DNA from: Clostridiales bacterium
Lineage (GTDB): Bacteria; Bacillota; Clostridia; Oscillospirales; Oscillospiraceae
DNA: 5,656 bases
NCBI GenBank assembly: GCA_018374635.1
Contig: JAHAEW010000127.1
Location: forward strand, 1 to 5,656
Direction of reading: 5' to 3'
This document shows, one piece after another, positions 1 through 5,589 of the stretch. Numbering within the stretch: position 1 is the stretch's first letter; each line of letters starts with the position of its first letter. Below the pieces are notes generated by a model. It was not told the origin of the DNA. It ran no database searches and saw only the letters and a list, made by a program, of their open reading frames with translations. The translations under genes and the position numbers were made by a program.

Positions 1-93
1 GGCCAGCTTGGTGGAAGAGAATCCGTGCTTGGTCAGAGACTGGGTGACCGCATTGGCGTCGTCATGGTTGATGATTGCAAGGATCAGTTTCAT
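1..93 (-). CDS. darA: PII-like cyclic-di-AMP receptor, N-terminal fragment (DarA/YaaQ family)
   Basis: Only the first 31 codons are present; the gene runs off the left edge. The protein begins MKLILAIINHDDANAVTQSL and continues to ...GFSSTKLA. This matches the start of the DUF970/PII-like family (B. subtilis DarA/YaaQ, S. aureus PstA), small trimeric cytosolic proteins of about 109 residues that bind cyclic di-AMP. The beta strand MKLI(L/V)A, the conserved N14 and the T28-K29-L30-A31 stretch are visible; the glycine-rich loop that completes the ligand pocket lies outside the window. The start is set by a perfect AGGAGG (complement of 102-107) eight bases before the ATG. It follows a YaaO-type decarboxylase gene by 49 bp on the same strand, and the same families are neighbours in B. 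subtilis. From memory of the family, pocket positions 24 and 26 are usually Asn and Arg; here they are Gly and Ser. The family call is fairly firm, but ligand binding is inferred. Confidence 0.85.
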   Translation of the reverse strand, partial: MKLILAIINHDDANAVTQSLTKHGFSSTKLA

Positions 94-142
94 AAGTAAT
101 CCCTCCTCGGAATAAAAGACAGGGGCCCCGGGCCACACACCG

Positions 143-1471
143 TCAGGGGAGAACCACTTCCATGTCTTTCTCCATATTATAACCTATTTGCGATAAATAT
201 GCGATAGTTTTTTTCGTTACAAGTTCTCCGGGGGCGAGAACGGGGACCCCCGGGGGATAGGGGGCGACCTGGGAGGCGGCGACCTCCCCCGCGGCCGCGC
301 CCACAGGGAGGGACCGGGTGGCGGAGAAGCGGGCCTGCCGGGGGGAGAGGGCCTGCTCCGGCGCCGGGGCGGGCGGAAGGGGCGGTAGTTCGGATAGGGG
401 GGGCTGGGCCGCCCACACGGCGGAGAGGGCCTCCTCCAGCCGGGAGAAATCCGCCTCCGTGTCAGCGGCGGTACAGATAAAGACCACATGGCGGGCGTCG
501 GCCATCTCGGGGTAGACCCCCAGGTCTTGCAGGGCCTTCTCCGCGGCGAAGCCGTCGGCGCAGCGGAGGACCAGCCGGGCGGGGTCCAGGGGAGCCTGGT
601 CCGGGGTGAGGGCGGGGAAGCGGCGGCGCAGCTCCGCCACCTGAGCGGCGGTTTGCCGCAGGGCGGCGCGGCCCTCCTCCTCCATCCAGGCCCGGGCGGC
701 GTCCAGGGCGGCCATCATGGGGTAGGAGGGGGAGGAACTTCCGTAGAGGGAGGCGGCGCGGCGCAGCGCTTCCAGGGAGAAGCGGGAGGAGAAGAGAAGG
801 GCGGCCTGCCCCGGGGCGGGCAGGGTCTTGTGGGCCGAGACCACCGCCACGTCGGCCGCGGACAGGCTCCGGTCCTCCAGAAAGGGCAGGTGGGCCCCAT
901 GGGCCCCGTCCACCAGGAGCAGCGCGCCGTGGGCATGGCAGATCCGGGCCAGAGCGGGCAGGTCGGAGCACACCCCGTAGTAGGTGGGGGAGGTCACACA
1001 TACCGCCCGGACGGCGGGGTGGGCCTCCAGGGCCTCCTCCAGGTCTCGGGGGGAGAGGGGGCCGGCGACCTCCCCCTCCCGGAGCCAGGGACGGAAGAGG
1101 TAGCGGGGATGCAGGTCCAGCAGGGCCATGGCGTTGAAGGCCGAACGGTGACAGCCCCGGTCCACCAGCACCTGGTCCCCCGGGCGGCAGGCCAGGGTAA
1201 AGGCGGAGAGCACGCCCTGGGTGGAGCCGCCGGTGAGAAAGAGGCAGTGGGCGCTGCCAAAGGCGCTGGCCCAGAGGTTCTCGGCGGCCTCGATGGGCCC
1301 GCCGGACTCAAAGAGGTTGCCGGTGGGGGGGAGCTCGGTCACATCCAGGGCCGCGGCGGGAGAGAGCTCCGGCAGGGGAAGAAAGCGGCCCTTATGGCCG
1401 GGCATATGCATCCGGAGCGGGCGCTGTCCGGCAAAGCGGCGCAGAGCATCGCAGAGTGGCGTCTGGTTCAT
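143..1471 (-). CDS. PLP-dependent Orn/Lys/Arg decarboxylase family protein (YaaO-like)
   Basis: A 442-residue fold-type I PLP enzyme of the Orn/Lys/Arg decarboxylase group. Members remove CO2 from basic amino acids to give cadaverine, putrescine or agmatine in the cytosol. The substrate of the YaaO branch is not established, so none is assigned. Visible motifs are MPGHKG (residues 23-28), TGGSTQG (80-86, phosphate-binding region), SPTYYG (161-166), VDGAHGAHL (187-195, with D188 expected to pair with the pyridine nitrogen) and SAHKTLPAPGQ (212-222, with K215 the probable Schiff-base lysine). A proline/alanine-rich linker (about 357-372) leads to the C-terminal domain, which has the family signature YPPGVPVLAPGE (405-416). 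The start at 1471 is preferred to an in-frame ATG at 1594: it has an AGGAGGT site five bases upstream and begins where family homology begins. The upstream extension would cross the promoter. The length is slightly below the roughly 480-490 residues of B. subtilis YaaO and SpeA. It is probably co-transcribed with the downstream darA-type gene. Confidence 0.9.
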   Translation of the reverse strand: MNQTPLCDALRRFAGQRPLRMHMPGHKGRFLPLPELSPAAALDVTELPPTGNLFESGGPIEAAENLWASAFGSAHCLFLTGGSTQGVLSAFTLACRPGDQVLVDRGCHRSAFNAMALLDLHPRYLFRPWLREGEVAGPLSPRDLEEALEAHPAVRAVCVTSPTYYGVCSDLPALARICHAHGALLLVDGAHGAHLPFLEDRSLSAADVAVVSAHKTLPAPGQAALLFSSRFSLEALRRAASLYGSSSPSYPMMAALDAARAWMEEEGRAALRQTAAQVAELRRRFPALTPDQAPLDPARLVLRCADGFAAEKALQDLGVYPEMADARHVVFICTAADTEADFSRLEEALSAVWAAQPPLSELPPLPPAPAPEQALSPRQARFSATRSLPVGAAAGEVAASQVAPYPPGVPVLAPGELVTKKTIAYLSQIGYNMEKDMEVVLP

Positions 1472-1476
1472 GGGGG

Positions 1477-1483
1477 ACCTCCT
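1477..1483 (-). promoter_or_regulatory. Ribosome binding site of the decarboxylase gene
   Basis: On the minus strand this reads AGGAGGT, a perfect Shine-Dalgarno, five bases before the ATG at 1471. It decides the start in favour of MNQTPL... over the longer reading frame that begins at 1594. Confidence 0.85.
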
Positions 1484-1504
1484 GTGTGAATGGCATTTGA
1501 TATG

Positions 1505-1510
1505 GTTATA
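1505..1510 (-). promoter_or_regulatory. Putative extended -10 promoter for the decarboxylase-darA unit
   Basis: The minus strand reads TGC-TATAAC, an extended -10 element (TGn) followed by a hexamer matching TATAAT at 5 of 6 positions. At 17 bp upstream the -35 candidate is only TTTTCC (3 of 6), so the promoter would rely on the extended -10. Transcription would start near 1498, leaving a leader of about 27 bases that contains the strong ribosome binding site. The inverted repeat at 1537-1564 lies roughly 40-66 bases upstream of this start. This is inferred from sequence only. Confidence 0.5.
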
Positions 1511-1536
1511 GCACATGGGCAGCCAAAGGAAAAGAG

Positions 1537-1564
1537 AGTTTTCCACATTTGCATGTGGAAAACT
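1537..1564. repeat. Perfect 12-bp inverted repeat with two DnaA-box-like 9-mers
   Basis: The arms are AGTTTTCCACAT (1537-1548) and ATGTGGAAAACT (1553-1564), separated by TTGC. Each arm contains TTTTCCACA (1539-1547 on plus, 1554-1562 on minus), which differs from the DnaA-box consensus TTATCCACA at one position. It sits in the AT-rich gap between the pta terminator and the decarboxylase promoter. No T-run follows on either strand, so it does not look like an intrinsic terminator. It is a candidate operator or a paired DnaA site. The repeat is seen directly; the binding protein is inference. Confidence 0.6.
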
Positions 1565-1603
1565 TGGGGGAAAAGTGTAAAACTGATGTTCCATGGTTCA
1601 ATT

Positions 1604-1633
1604 AAAAAAGGAGCGCTCCAAGCGGAGCGCTCC
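1604..1633 (-). terminator. Intrinsic terminator of pta
   Basis: On the minus strand there is a 10-bp stem, GGAGCGCTCC (1624-1633) paired with GGAGCGCTCC (1610-1619), around the loop GCTT, followed immediately by six T (complement of 1604-1609). Each arm is itself a palindrome. It begins 14 bases after the pta stop codon, as expected for a Rho-independent terminator. It also insulates the downstream decarboxylase unit. Confidence 0.95.
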
Positions 1634-1647
1634 CGAAATGCGGAAAA

Positions 1648-2625
1648 TCAGTCGGCCAGAGCGGCGGTGATGATGGCCATGGAGTAGACCTCCTGGGCGT
1701 TGCAGCCGCGGGAGAGGTCGTTGATAGGGGCGTTCAGGCCCAGCAGGATGGGGCCGTAGGCGTCGAAGTTGCCCAGACGCTGGGCGATCTTGTAGCCGAT
1801 GTTGCCGGCGTTGATGTCGGGGAAGATGAAGGTGTTGGCGTGACCGGCCACCGTGGAATCCTTGCACTTGGTGCGGGCCACGTTGGGGGACACGGCGGCG
1901 TCGAACTGGATCTCGCCTTCCACCGGCAGCTCGGGCGCGGCAGCGCGGATCTTGGCGGTGGCGTTGCGGACCTTGTCCACATCCTCGCCGGAGCCGGAGC
2001 CAAGGGTGGAGTAAGACAGCATGGCGACCTGGGGGTCCACGCCGAAGATCTTGCCGCACCGGGCGGCCTCCAGAGCGATCTCCACCAGATCGTCCTCGGT
2101 GGGCTTGATGTTGATGGCGCAGTCGCCCATTACCAGGACCTCGTTGCCGCCGGTGGCCGAGGGACGGACCATGATAAAGCAGGAGGAGACGATCTTGTTG
2201 CCCGGCTTGGTCTTGATGAGCTGCAGGGCGGGACGCACGGTGTCGGCGGTGGAATAGGTGGCGCCGCCCAGCAGAGCGTCGGCCTCGCCCATCTTCACCA
2301 GCATGGTGCCGAAGTAATTGCCCTTCTTCAGGTAGCCGCGGACCTGCTCCTCCGTCATCTTGCCCTTGCGCAGCTCCACCATCTTCTGAACCATCTCCTC
2401 CATGCGGGGATAGTTCTCGGGGTCCACGATCTCAGCGCCGCGGATGTTGAAGCCGGCCTCCTCGGCGGCGGCGCGGACCGCGTCGGGGTTGCCCACCAGC
2501 ACGGGGGTCAGCCAGGTACCGGCCAGCAGACGGGCGCTGGCCTCCAGGATACGGGGGTCGGTGCCCTCGGTAAAGACGATTTTCTTGGGGTTTTCCTTCA
2601 GCTTTGCGATTAGCTTGCCAAACAT
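1648..2625 (-). CDS. pta: Phosphate acetyltransferase
   Basis: A 325-residue single-domain phosphotransacetylase, the normal length for the short bacterial form without the N-terminal DRTGG/P-loop extension of the E. coli enzyme. It interconverts acetyl-CoA plus phosphate and acetyl phosphate plus CoA in the cytosol. With acetate kinase this yields ATP and acetate in fermentation. Family signatures run the full length: KIVFTEGTDPRILEA (15-29), GGATYSTADTVRPALQLI (120-137), SSCFIM (147-152), MLSYSTLGSGSG (202-213), GEIQFDAAV (237-245) and GPILLGLNAPINDLSRGC (291-308). The Ser-Arg of NDLSRG corresponds to active-site residues studied in the Methanosarcina enzyme. The ATG at 2625 has GGAGG (complement of 2636-2640) ten bases upstream. 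It appears monocistronic, with its own promoter and terminator; ackA is not adjacent. The gene is divergent from an XRE-family regulator, which might influence it. Butyryl-specific relatives exist, but the sequence reads as Pta. Confidence 0.95.
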   Translation of the reverse strand: MFGKLIAKLKENPKKIVFTEGTDPRILEASARLLAGTWLTPVLVGNPDAVRAAAEEAGFNIRGAEIVDPENYPRMEEMVQKMVELRKGKMTEEQVRGYLKKGNYFGTMLVKMGEADALLGGATYSTADTVRPALQLIKTKPGNKIVSSCFIMVRPSATGGNEVLVMGDCAINIKPTEDDLVEIALEAARCGKIFGVDPQVAMLSYSTLGSGSGEDVDKVRNATAKIRAAAPELPVEGEIQFDAAVSPNVARTKCKDSTVAGHANTFIFPDINAGNIGYKIAQRLGNFDAYGPILLGLNAPINDLSRGCNAQEVYSMAIITAALAD

Positions 2626-2679
2626 TGTCGTAACGCCTCCATAAAGTTGGTTCCTAGGGGATGAAAAGTGATCTTACCT

Positions 2680-2709
2680 ATTATACACCACGTGCAGGAA
2701 GGTTCACAA
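2680..2709 (-). promoter_or_regulatory. Sigma-A-like promoter of pta
   Basis: On the minus strand, TTGTGA (complement of 2704-2709; 4 of 6 to TTGACA) lies 18 bp before a perfect TATAAT (complement of 2680-2685). Transcription should start near 2673, giving a leader of about 48 bases to the pta ATG at 2625. The promoter lies back-to-back with the regulator promoter at 2744-2772, 34 bp apart between -35 elements. Confidence 0.75.
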
Positions 2710-2735
2710 TGGACAAAAACGAAAAAATCAGAGAA

Positions 2736-2744
2736 GATACCCCT
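2736..2744 (+). promoter_or_regulatory. Candidate operator half, upstream copy
   Basis: GATACCCCT at this position is the exact reverse complement of AGGGGTATC at 2861-2869. It abuts and overlaps by one base the -35 hexamer of the regulator promoter. Such paired sites could serve autoregulation by the encoded helix-turn-helix protein, but a 9-bp match over this distance could also be chance. Confidence 0.25.
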
Positions 2745-2772
2745 TTACTTTTTGTATTTACTACGCTATACT
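2744..2772 (+). promoter_or_regulatory. Sigma-A-like promoter of the XRE-family regulator gene
   Basis: TTTACT (2744-2749; 4 of 6 to TTGACA) and TATACT (2767-2772; 5 of 6 to TATAAT) are separated by the ideal 17 bp. The predicted start near 2779 leaves an approximately 95-base untranslated leader before the ATG at 2874. It also rules out in-frame ATG codons further upstream as translation starts. The -35 overlaps the end of a GATACCCCT element that is repeated inverted at the ribosome binding site. Confidence 0.7.
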
Positions 2773-2860
2773 ATACACGCTGTTTTTCGGCTTTCACCGG
2801 TAAAACCTGCTGTGCAGGGGTGGAAGATCCGCTTTTTGGTTACTTTTTTGCGATTTTGAG

Positions 2861-2869
2861 AGGGGTATC
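2861..2869 (+). promoter_or_regulatory. Ribosome binding site of the regulator gene, overlapping a candidate operator half
   Basis: AGGGG (2861-2865), within GAGAGGGG, lies eight bases before the ATG at 2874 and decides the start MHSDFSRCLS. The same bases form AGGGGTATC, the inverted partner of 2736-2744. The Shine-Dalgarno role is well supported; the operator role is speculative. Confidence 0.6.
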
Positions 2870-2873
2870 GACT

Positions 2874-3575
2874 ATGCATTCGGATTTTTCCCGCTGCCTT
2901 TCCCTGCTGCGTCAGGAGAAGGGGATCTCCCAGCGCGCCGCGGCCAAGGATCTGGGGATCAGCCAGGCTCTGCTGTCCCACTATGAGAACGGCGTGCGGG
3001 AGCCGGGACTTGCCTTTGTGACCCGGGCCTGTGATTACTACAACGTTTCGGCGGATTTTCTGCTGGGCCGCACCCTGACCAAAAACGGCGCCACCATCGT
3101 CTCTCCCGATGAGCTGTACGACTACTCCACCGAGAAGGACAATGTGCTCCACGGGAGCATCGTGGCCACCCTGAACAAGAAACTGCTGGTCAACTCCATC
3201 AGCGTCCTCTTTGACCTGCTGGGCAAGACGGGGTGCAAGGGGGCGGTCAAGGCCGCGGCGGAGTATCTCTCCACGGCCATCTATACGCTCTTCCGCCACC
3301 TCTACCGGGCGCCCGGCACCCAGAACGAGGACTTTTTTGCCGTGTCCCCGCTGGCCTTTGCCGCGGGCGTGGCCCAGAGCGATCTTATCTATGCCCAGTG
3401 CGCCTACGTGGAGGCCCTGGAGGAGCACCGCAGGGAGAAGGGGGAGTTCCCCAGCATGAACCACGACGCCCTGATGGAGAACTATCCGGGCACCTACCAG
3501 TCCCTGCTCCAGATCATCCACAACACGGGCGGACGCATTACCGCTTGCGTGCAGGAGCGGAAAACGATAAAATAA
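2874..3575 (+). CDS. XRE-family helix-turn-helix transcriptional regulator, unknown C-terminal domain
   Basis: A 233-residue cytosolic DNA-binding protein. Residues about 5-66 form a Cro/C1-type helix-turn-helix: LSLLRQEKGISQRAAAKDLG (9-28) gives helix 1 and helix 2, SQALLSHYENG (30-40) is the recognition helix with the typical YENG ending, and a fourth/fifth helix region runs to the family-typical DFLLGR (61-66). Residues about 70-233 form a mostly helical domain rich in Ala, Leu and Tyr that I do not recognise. It has no peptidase (LexA-like) serine-lysine dyad, membrane segment or metal-binding cluster that I can see. The start at 2874 is chosen because the HTH begins there, a ribosome binding site lies eight bases upstream, and the promoter excludes the ATG at 2661. 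The gene is divergent from pta and upstream of lepA. Regulation of itself or of pta is plausible from layout but not shown; the ligand and targets are unknown. Confidence 0.85.
   Translation: MHSDFSRCLSLLRQEKGISQRAAAKDLGISQALLSHYENGVREPGLAFVTRACDYYNVSADFLLGRTLTKNGATIVSPDELYDYSTEKDNVLHGSIVATLNKKLLVNSISVLFDLLGKTGCKGAVKAAAEYLSTAIYTLFRHLYRAPGTQNEDFFAVSPLAFAAGVAQSDLIYAQCAYVEALEEHRREKGEFPSMNHDALMENYPGTYQSLLQIIHNTGGRITACVQERKTIK
3545..3573 (+). promoter_or_regulatory. Weak candidate promoter for lepA inside the end of the regulator gene
   Basis: TTGCGT (3545-3550; 3 of 6) lies 17 bp before TAAAAT (3568-3573; 5 of 6). It would start transcription near 3580, making the 140 bases before lepA an untranslated leader. 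No better sigma-A match is visible between the regulator stop and lepA. Read-through from the regulator promoter is the alternative. Confidence 0.3.
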
Positions 3576-3595
3576 GTCTTACAAAATACCGCATC

Positions 3596-3702
3596 GGCCT
3601 CTTGGACATGTCCGGAAGGCCGGTGTTTTCTCTCCAAACCGGCTGAGCATCCGGCCGTATGCGGATGCACGCCGCCGGGTCCAAGGACCCGTGCGGACTT
3701 TT
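3596..3702 (+). other. Stem-loop-rich leader region upstream of lepA
   Basis: The 145-bp gap holds several stems. An imperfect 26-base hairpin (3596-3621, loop CATG) is followed by GGTGTTTTCTC. A GCCGGT/ACCGGC stem (3619-3624 with 3638-3643) overlaps it, so the two exclude each other. A perfect GCATCCG/CGGATGC stem (3647-3653 with 3662-3668) follows. The last is CGGGTCC-AA-GGACCCG (3676-3691), with an outer CCG/CGG pair and then CTTTT (3698-3702). The last could act as a weak terminator just before the lepA ribosome binding site. It matches no riboswitch class I recognise. The structures are seen in the sequence; the regulatory role is inference. Confidence 0.4.
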
Positions 3703-3706
3703 AGAC

Positions 3707-3712
3707 GGAGGT
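3707..3712 (+). promoter_or_regulatory. Ribosome binding site of lepA
   Basis: GGAGGT lies eight bases before the ATG at 3721. This selects MRDQSKIRNF as the start over an in-frame GTG at 3691, which would lie upstream of this site and inside a hairpin. Confidence 0.85.
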
Positions 3713-3720
3713 TTCTGCAT

Positions 3721-5529
3721 ATGCGCGACCAGAGCAAGATCCGTAATTTCAGTATCATCGCCCATATCGACCATGGCAAATCCACCCTCTCCGACCGGCT
3801 GATCGAGAAGTGCGACGCCGTCTCCCAGCGGGAGATGGAGAGCCAGCTGCTGGACAACATGGACCTGGAGCGGGAGCGGGGCATCACCATCAAGGCCCGG
3901 GCGGTCAAGCTCAATTACAGGGCTCAGGACGGGGAGGAGTATGAGCTCAACCTCATCGACACCCCGGGCCATGTGGACTTCAACTACGAGGTCTCCCGCT
4001 CGCTGGCGGCCTGTGAGGGCGCCATCCTGGTGGTGGACGCCGCCCAGGGCATCGAGGCCCAGACCCTGGCCAACACCTATCTGGCCCTGGAGCACGACCT
4101 GGAGATCCGCCCGGTGGTGAACAAGATCGATCTGCCCGCCGCCGACCCCCAGAAGGTCAAGCATGAGATCGAGGACGTCATCGGCCTGCCCGCCATGGAC
4201 GCGCCCGAGATCTCGGCCAAGGTGGGGCTCAACATCGACGCGGTGCTGGAGGACATCGTCCACAACATCCCCGCGCCCGAGGGCGATCCGGAGGCCCCCC
4301 TCAAGGCCCTGATCTTTGACAGCCAGTATGACGCCTACCGGGGGGTCATCGTCTATTTCCGGGTCATGGAGGGCACCATCCGCACCGGGATGAAGGTCCG
4401 GATGATGGCCTCGGGGGCCTCCTACGAAGTCATTGAGTGCGGCTGCCTGCGGCCCCTGGGGCTGGAGCCCACCGGAAGTCTGTCGGCCGGCGAGGTGGGC
4501 TATTTCACCGCGTCCATCAAGAATGTGAAGGACACCCGGGTGGGCGACACCATCACCGGCGTGGAGCGTCCCGCCGCCGAGCCCCTGCCCGGCTACCGGC
4601 CCGCCCAGGCCATGGTGTACTGCGGCGTGTATACCGAGGACGGCTCCAAGTACCCCGATCTGCGGGACGCGCTGGAAAAGCTCCAGCTCAACGACGCCTC
4701 GCTCTCCTTTGAGCCGGAGTCCTCCGCCGCCCTGGGCTTCGGCTTCCGCTGCGGCTTTTTGGGCATGCTCCACATGGAGATCATCCAGGAGCGGCTGGAG
4801 CGGGAGTTCGACCTGGATCTGGTGACCACTCTGCCCTCGGTGATCTATGAGATCACTAAGACCGACGGCGCCGTGGTACAGGTGGACAATCCCCACAACT
4901 ACCCCGACCCAGCCCACATTGAGGAGGCGCGGGAGCCCTTTGCCAAGGTGTCCATCATCGCGCCCCCCGACTATGTGGGGAACATCATGCCCATGTGCCA
5001 GGAGCGCCGGGCGGAGTTCAAAGACATGCAGTATCTGGACACGAATCTGGTGGAGCTCCACTACTCCATGCCCCTCAACGAGATCATCTATGATTTCTTT
5101 GACGCCCTCAAGGCCAACACCAAGGGCTATGCCTCGCTGGACTACGAGGTGGAGGGATACCGGCCCAGCGAGCTGGTCAAGGTGGATATGCTCCTCAATG
5201 GGGAGCAGGTGGACGCCCTCTCTTTCATCGCCCACAAGGAGAAGGCCTACAAGCGGGCCCGCCGCATCTGTGAAAAGCTCAAGGACAACATCCCCCGCCA
5301 GCTCTTTGAGGTGCCGGTCCAGGCCGCCATCGGCGGCAAGGTCATCGCCCGGGAGACCGTCCGGGCCATGCGCAAGGACGTGCTGGCCAAGTGCTACGGC
5401 GGCGACATCACCCGAAAGAAAAAGCTGCTGGAAAAGCAGAAAGAGGGCAAGAAGAAGATGCGCTCTCTGGGGTCGGTGCAGCTGCCCACGGAGGCGTTTA
5501 TGGCTGTGCTCAAGCTGGACGAGGAATAA
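3721..5529 (+). CDS. lepA: Translation elongation factor 4 (LepA), ribosome-associated GTPase
   Basis: A 602-residue protein, the standard LepA length. It is a translational GTPase resembling EF-G. LepA binds ribosomes and is variously described as a back-translocase and a factor in initiation or 30S assembly. All G motifs are intact: AHIDHGKS (14-21, P-loop), RERGITIKA (51-59, switch I), DTPGHVDF (80-87, with the catalytic-type His at 84), NKID (134-137) and SAK (165-167). A beta-barrel domain II (about 190-280), an EF-G III-like domain containing FGFRCGFLGMLHMEI (340-354), an EF-G V-like domain starting EPFAKVSIIAPPDYVG (404-419) and the LepA-specific C-terminal domain (about 490-602) with the basic GGDITRKKKLLEKQKEGKKK (560-579) follow in order. 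No truncation or missing residue is seen. A regulator gene ends 145 bp upstream on the same strand, and a hairpin follows the stop. Confidence 0.98.
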   Translation: MRDQSKIRNFSIIAHIDHGKSTLSDRLIEKCDAVSQREMESQLLDNMDLERERGITIKARAVKLNYRAQDGEEYELNLIDTPGHVDFNYEVSRSLAACEGAILVVDAAQGIEAQTLANTYLALEHDLEIRPVVNKIDLPAADPQKVKHEIEDVIGLPAMDAPEISAKVGLNIDAVLEDIVHNIPAPEGDPEAPLKALIFDSQYDAYRGVIVYFRVMEGTIRTGMKVRMMASGASYEVIECGCLRPLGLEPTGSLSAGEVGYFTASIKNVKDTRVGDTITGVERPAAEPLPGYRPAQAMVYCGVYTEDGSKYPDLRDALEKLQLNDASLSFEPESSAALGFGFRCGFLGMLHMEIIQERLEREFDLDLVTTLPSVIYEITKTDGAVVQVDNPHNYPDPAHIEEAREPFAKVSIIAPPDYVGNIMPMCQERRAEFKDMQYLDTNLVELHYSMPLNEIIYDFFDALKANTKGYASLDYEVEGYRPSELVKVDMLLNGEQVDALSFIAHKEKAYKRARRICEKLKDNIPRQLFEVPVQAAIGGKVIARETVRAMRKDVLAKCYGGDITRKKKLLEKQKEGKKKMRSLGSVQLPTEAFMAVLKLDEE

Positions 5530-5538
5530 GAAGATTGG

Positions 5539-5560
5539 GAGCCGCCCTGATGGGCGGCTC
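5539..5560 (+). terminator. Hairpin after lepA, probable terminator without a clear T-run
   Basis: GAGCCGCCC (5539-5547) pairs perfectly with GGGCGGCTC (5552-5560) around the loop TGAT, starting nine bases after the lepA stop. The plus-strand tail, AGACTGTCAATAAAG, is not T-rich. The minus-strand tail, CCAATCTTCTTATTCC, is moderately T-rich, so the hairpin could serve transcription from the opposite side as well. Position and stem strength favour a terminator or 3'-end stabiliser. Confidence 0.55.
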
Positions 5561-5589
5561 AGACTGTCAATAAAGTATATTTCTTCGAT

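Noticed and set aside
111..134. Possible terminator between the decarboxylase gene and darA
   Set aside because: On the minus strand a GGCC-CGG-GGCC stem of only 4 bp precedes GTCTTTTATT. The stem is too short and the T-run broken, so at most it is a weak attenuator; co-transcription seems more likely.
488..1489. Long plus-strand open frame opposite the decarboxylase gene (333 codons)
   Set aside because: Glycine-rich, low-complexity translation lying wholly antisense to a gene with clear family motifs. It is an expected artefact of high GC at third codon positions.
1472..1594. N-terminal extension of the decarboxylase to an upstream ATG
   Set aside because: The extra 41 residues are encoded by AT-rich sequence containing the promoter and inverted repeat, and a perfect ribosome binding site serves the ATG at 1471.
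1840..2613. Plus-strand open frame opposite pta (257 codons)
   Set aside because: It is antisense to an intact pta, has a composition dominated by Gly, His, Leu and Asp, and has no recognisable domain.
2806..2818. Small hairpin CCTGC-TGT-GCAGG in the regulator leader
   Set aside because: Only a 5-bp stem with a 3-base loop and no flanking signal; too common by chance to annotate.
2661..2873. N-terminal extension of the regulator by 71 residues
   Set aside because: It would start upstream of the predicted promoter and overlap the pta promoter. The helix-turn-helix begins naturally at the ATG at 2874, which has its own ribosome binding site.
2766..3521. Minus-strand open frame opposite the regulator gene
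   Set aside because: A shadow of the coding frame with biased composition; it also crosses the regulator promoter and start.
3538..5235. Minus-strand open frame of 565 codons opposite lepA
   Set aside because: The translation is rich in His, Val, Gly and Leu, mirroring lepA codons, and no domain is recognisable. lepA itself is complete and conserved throughout.
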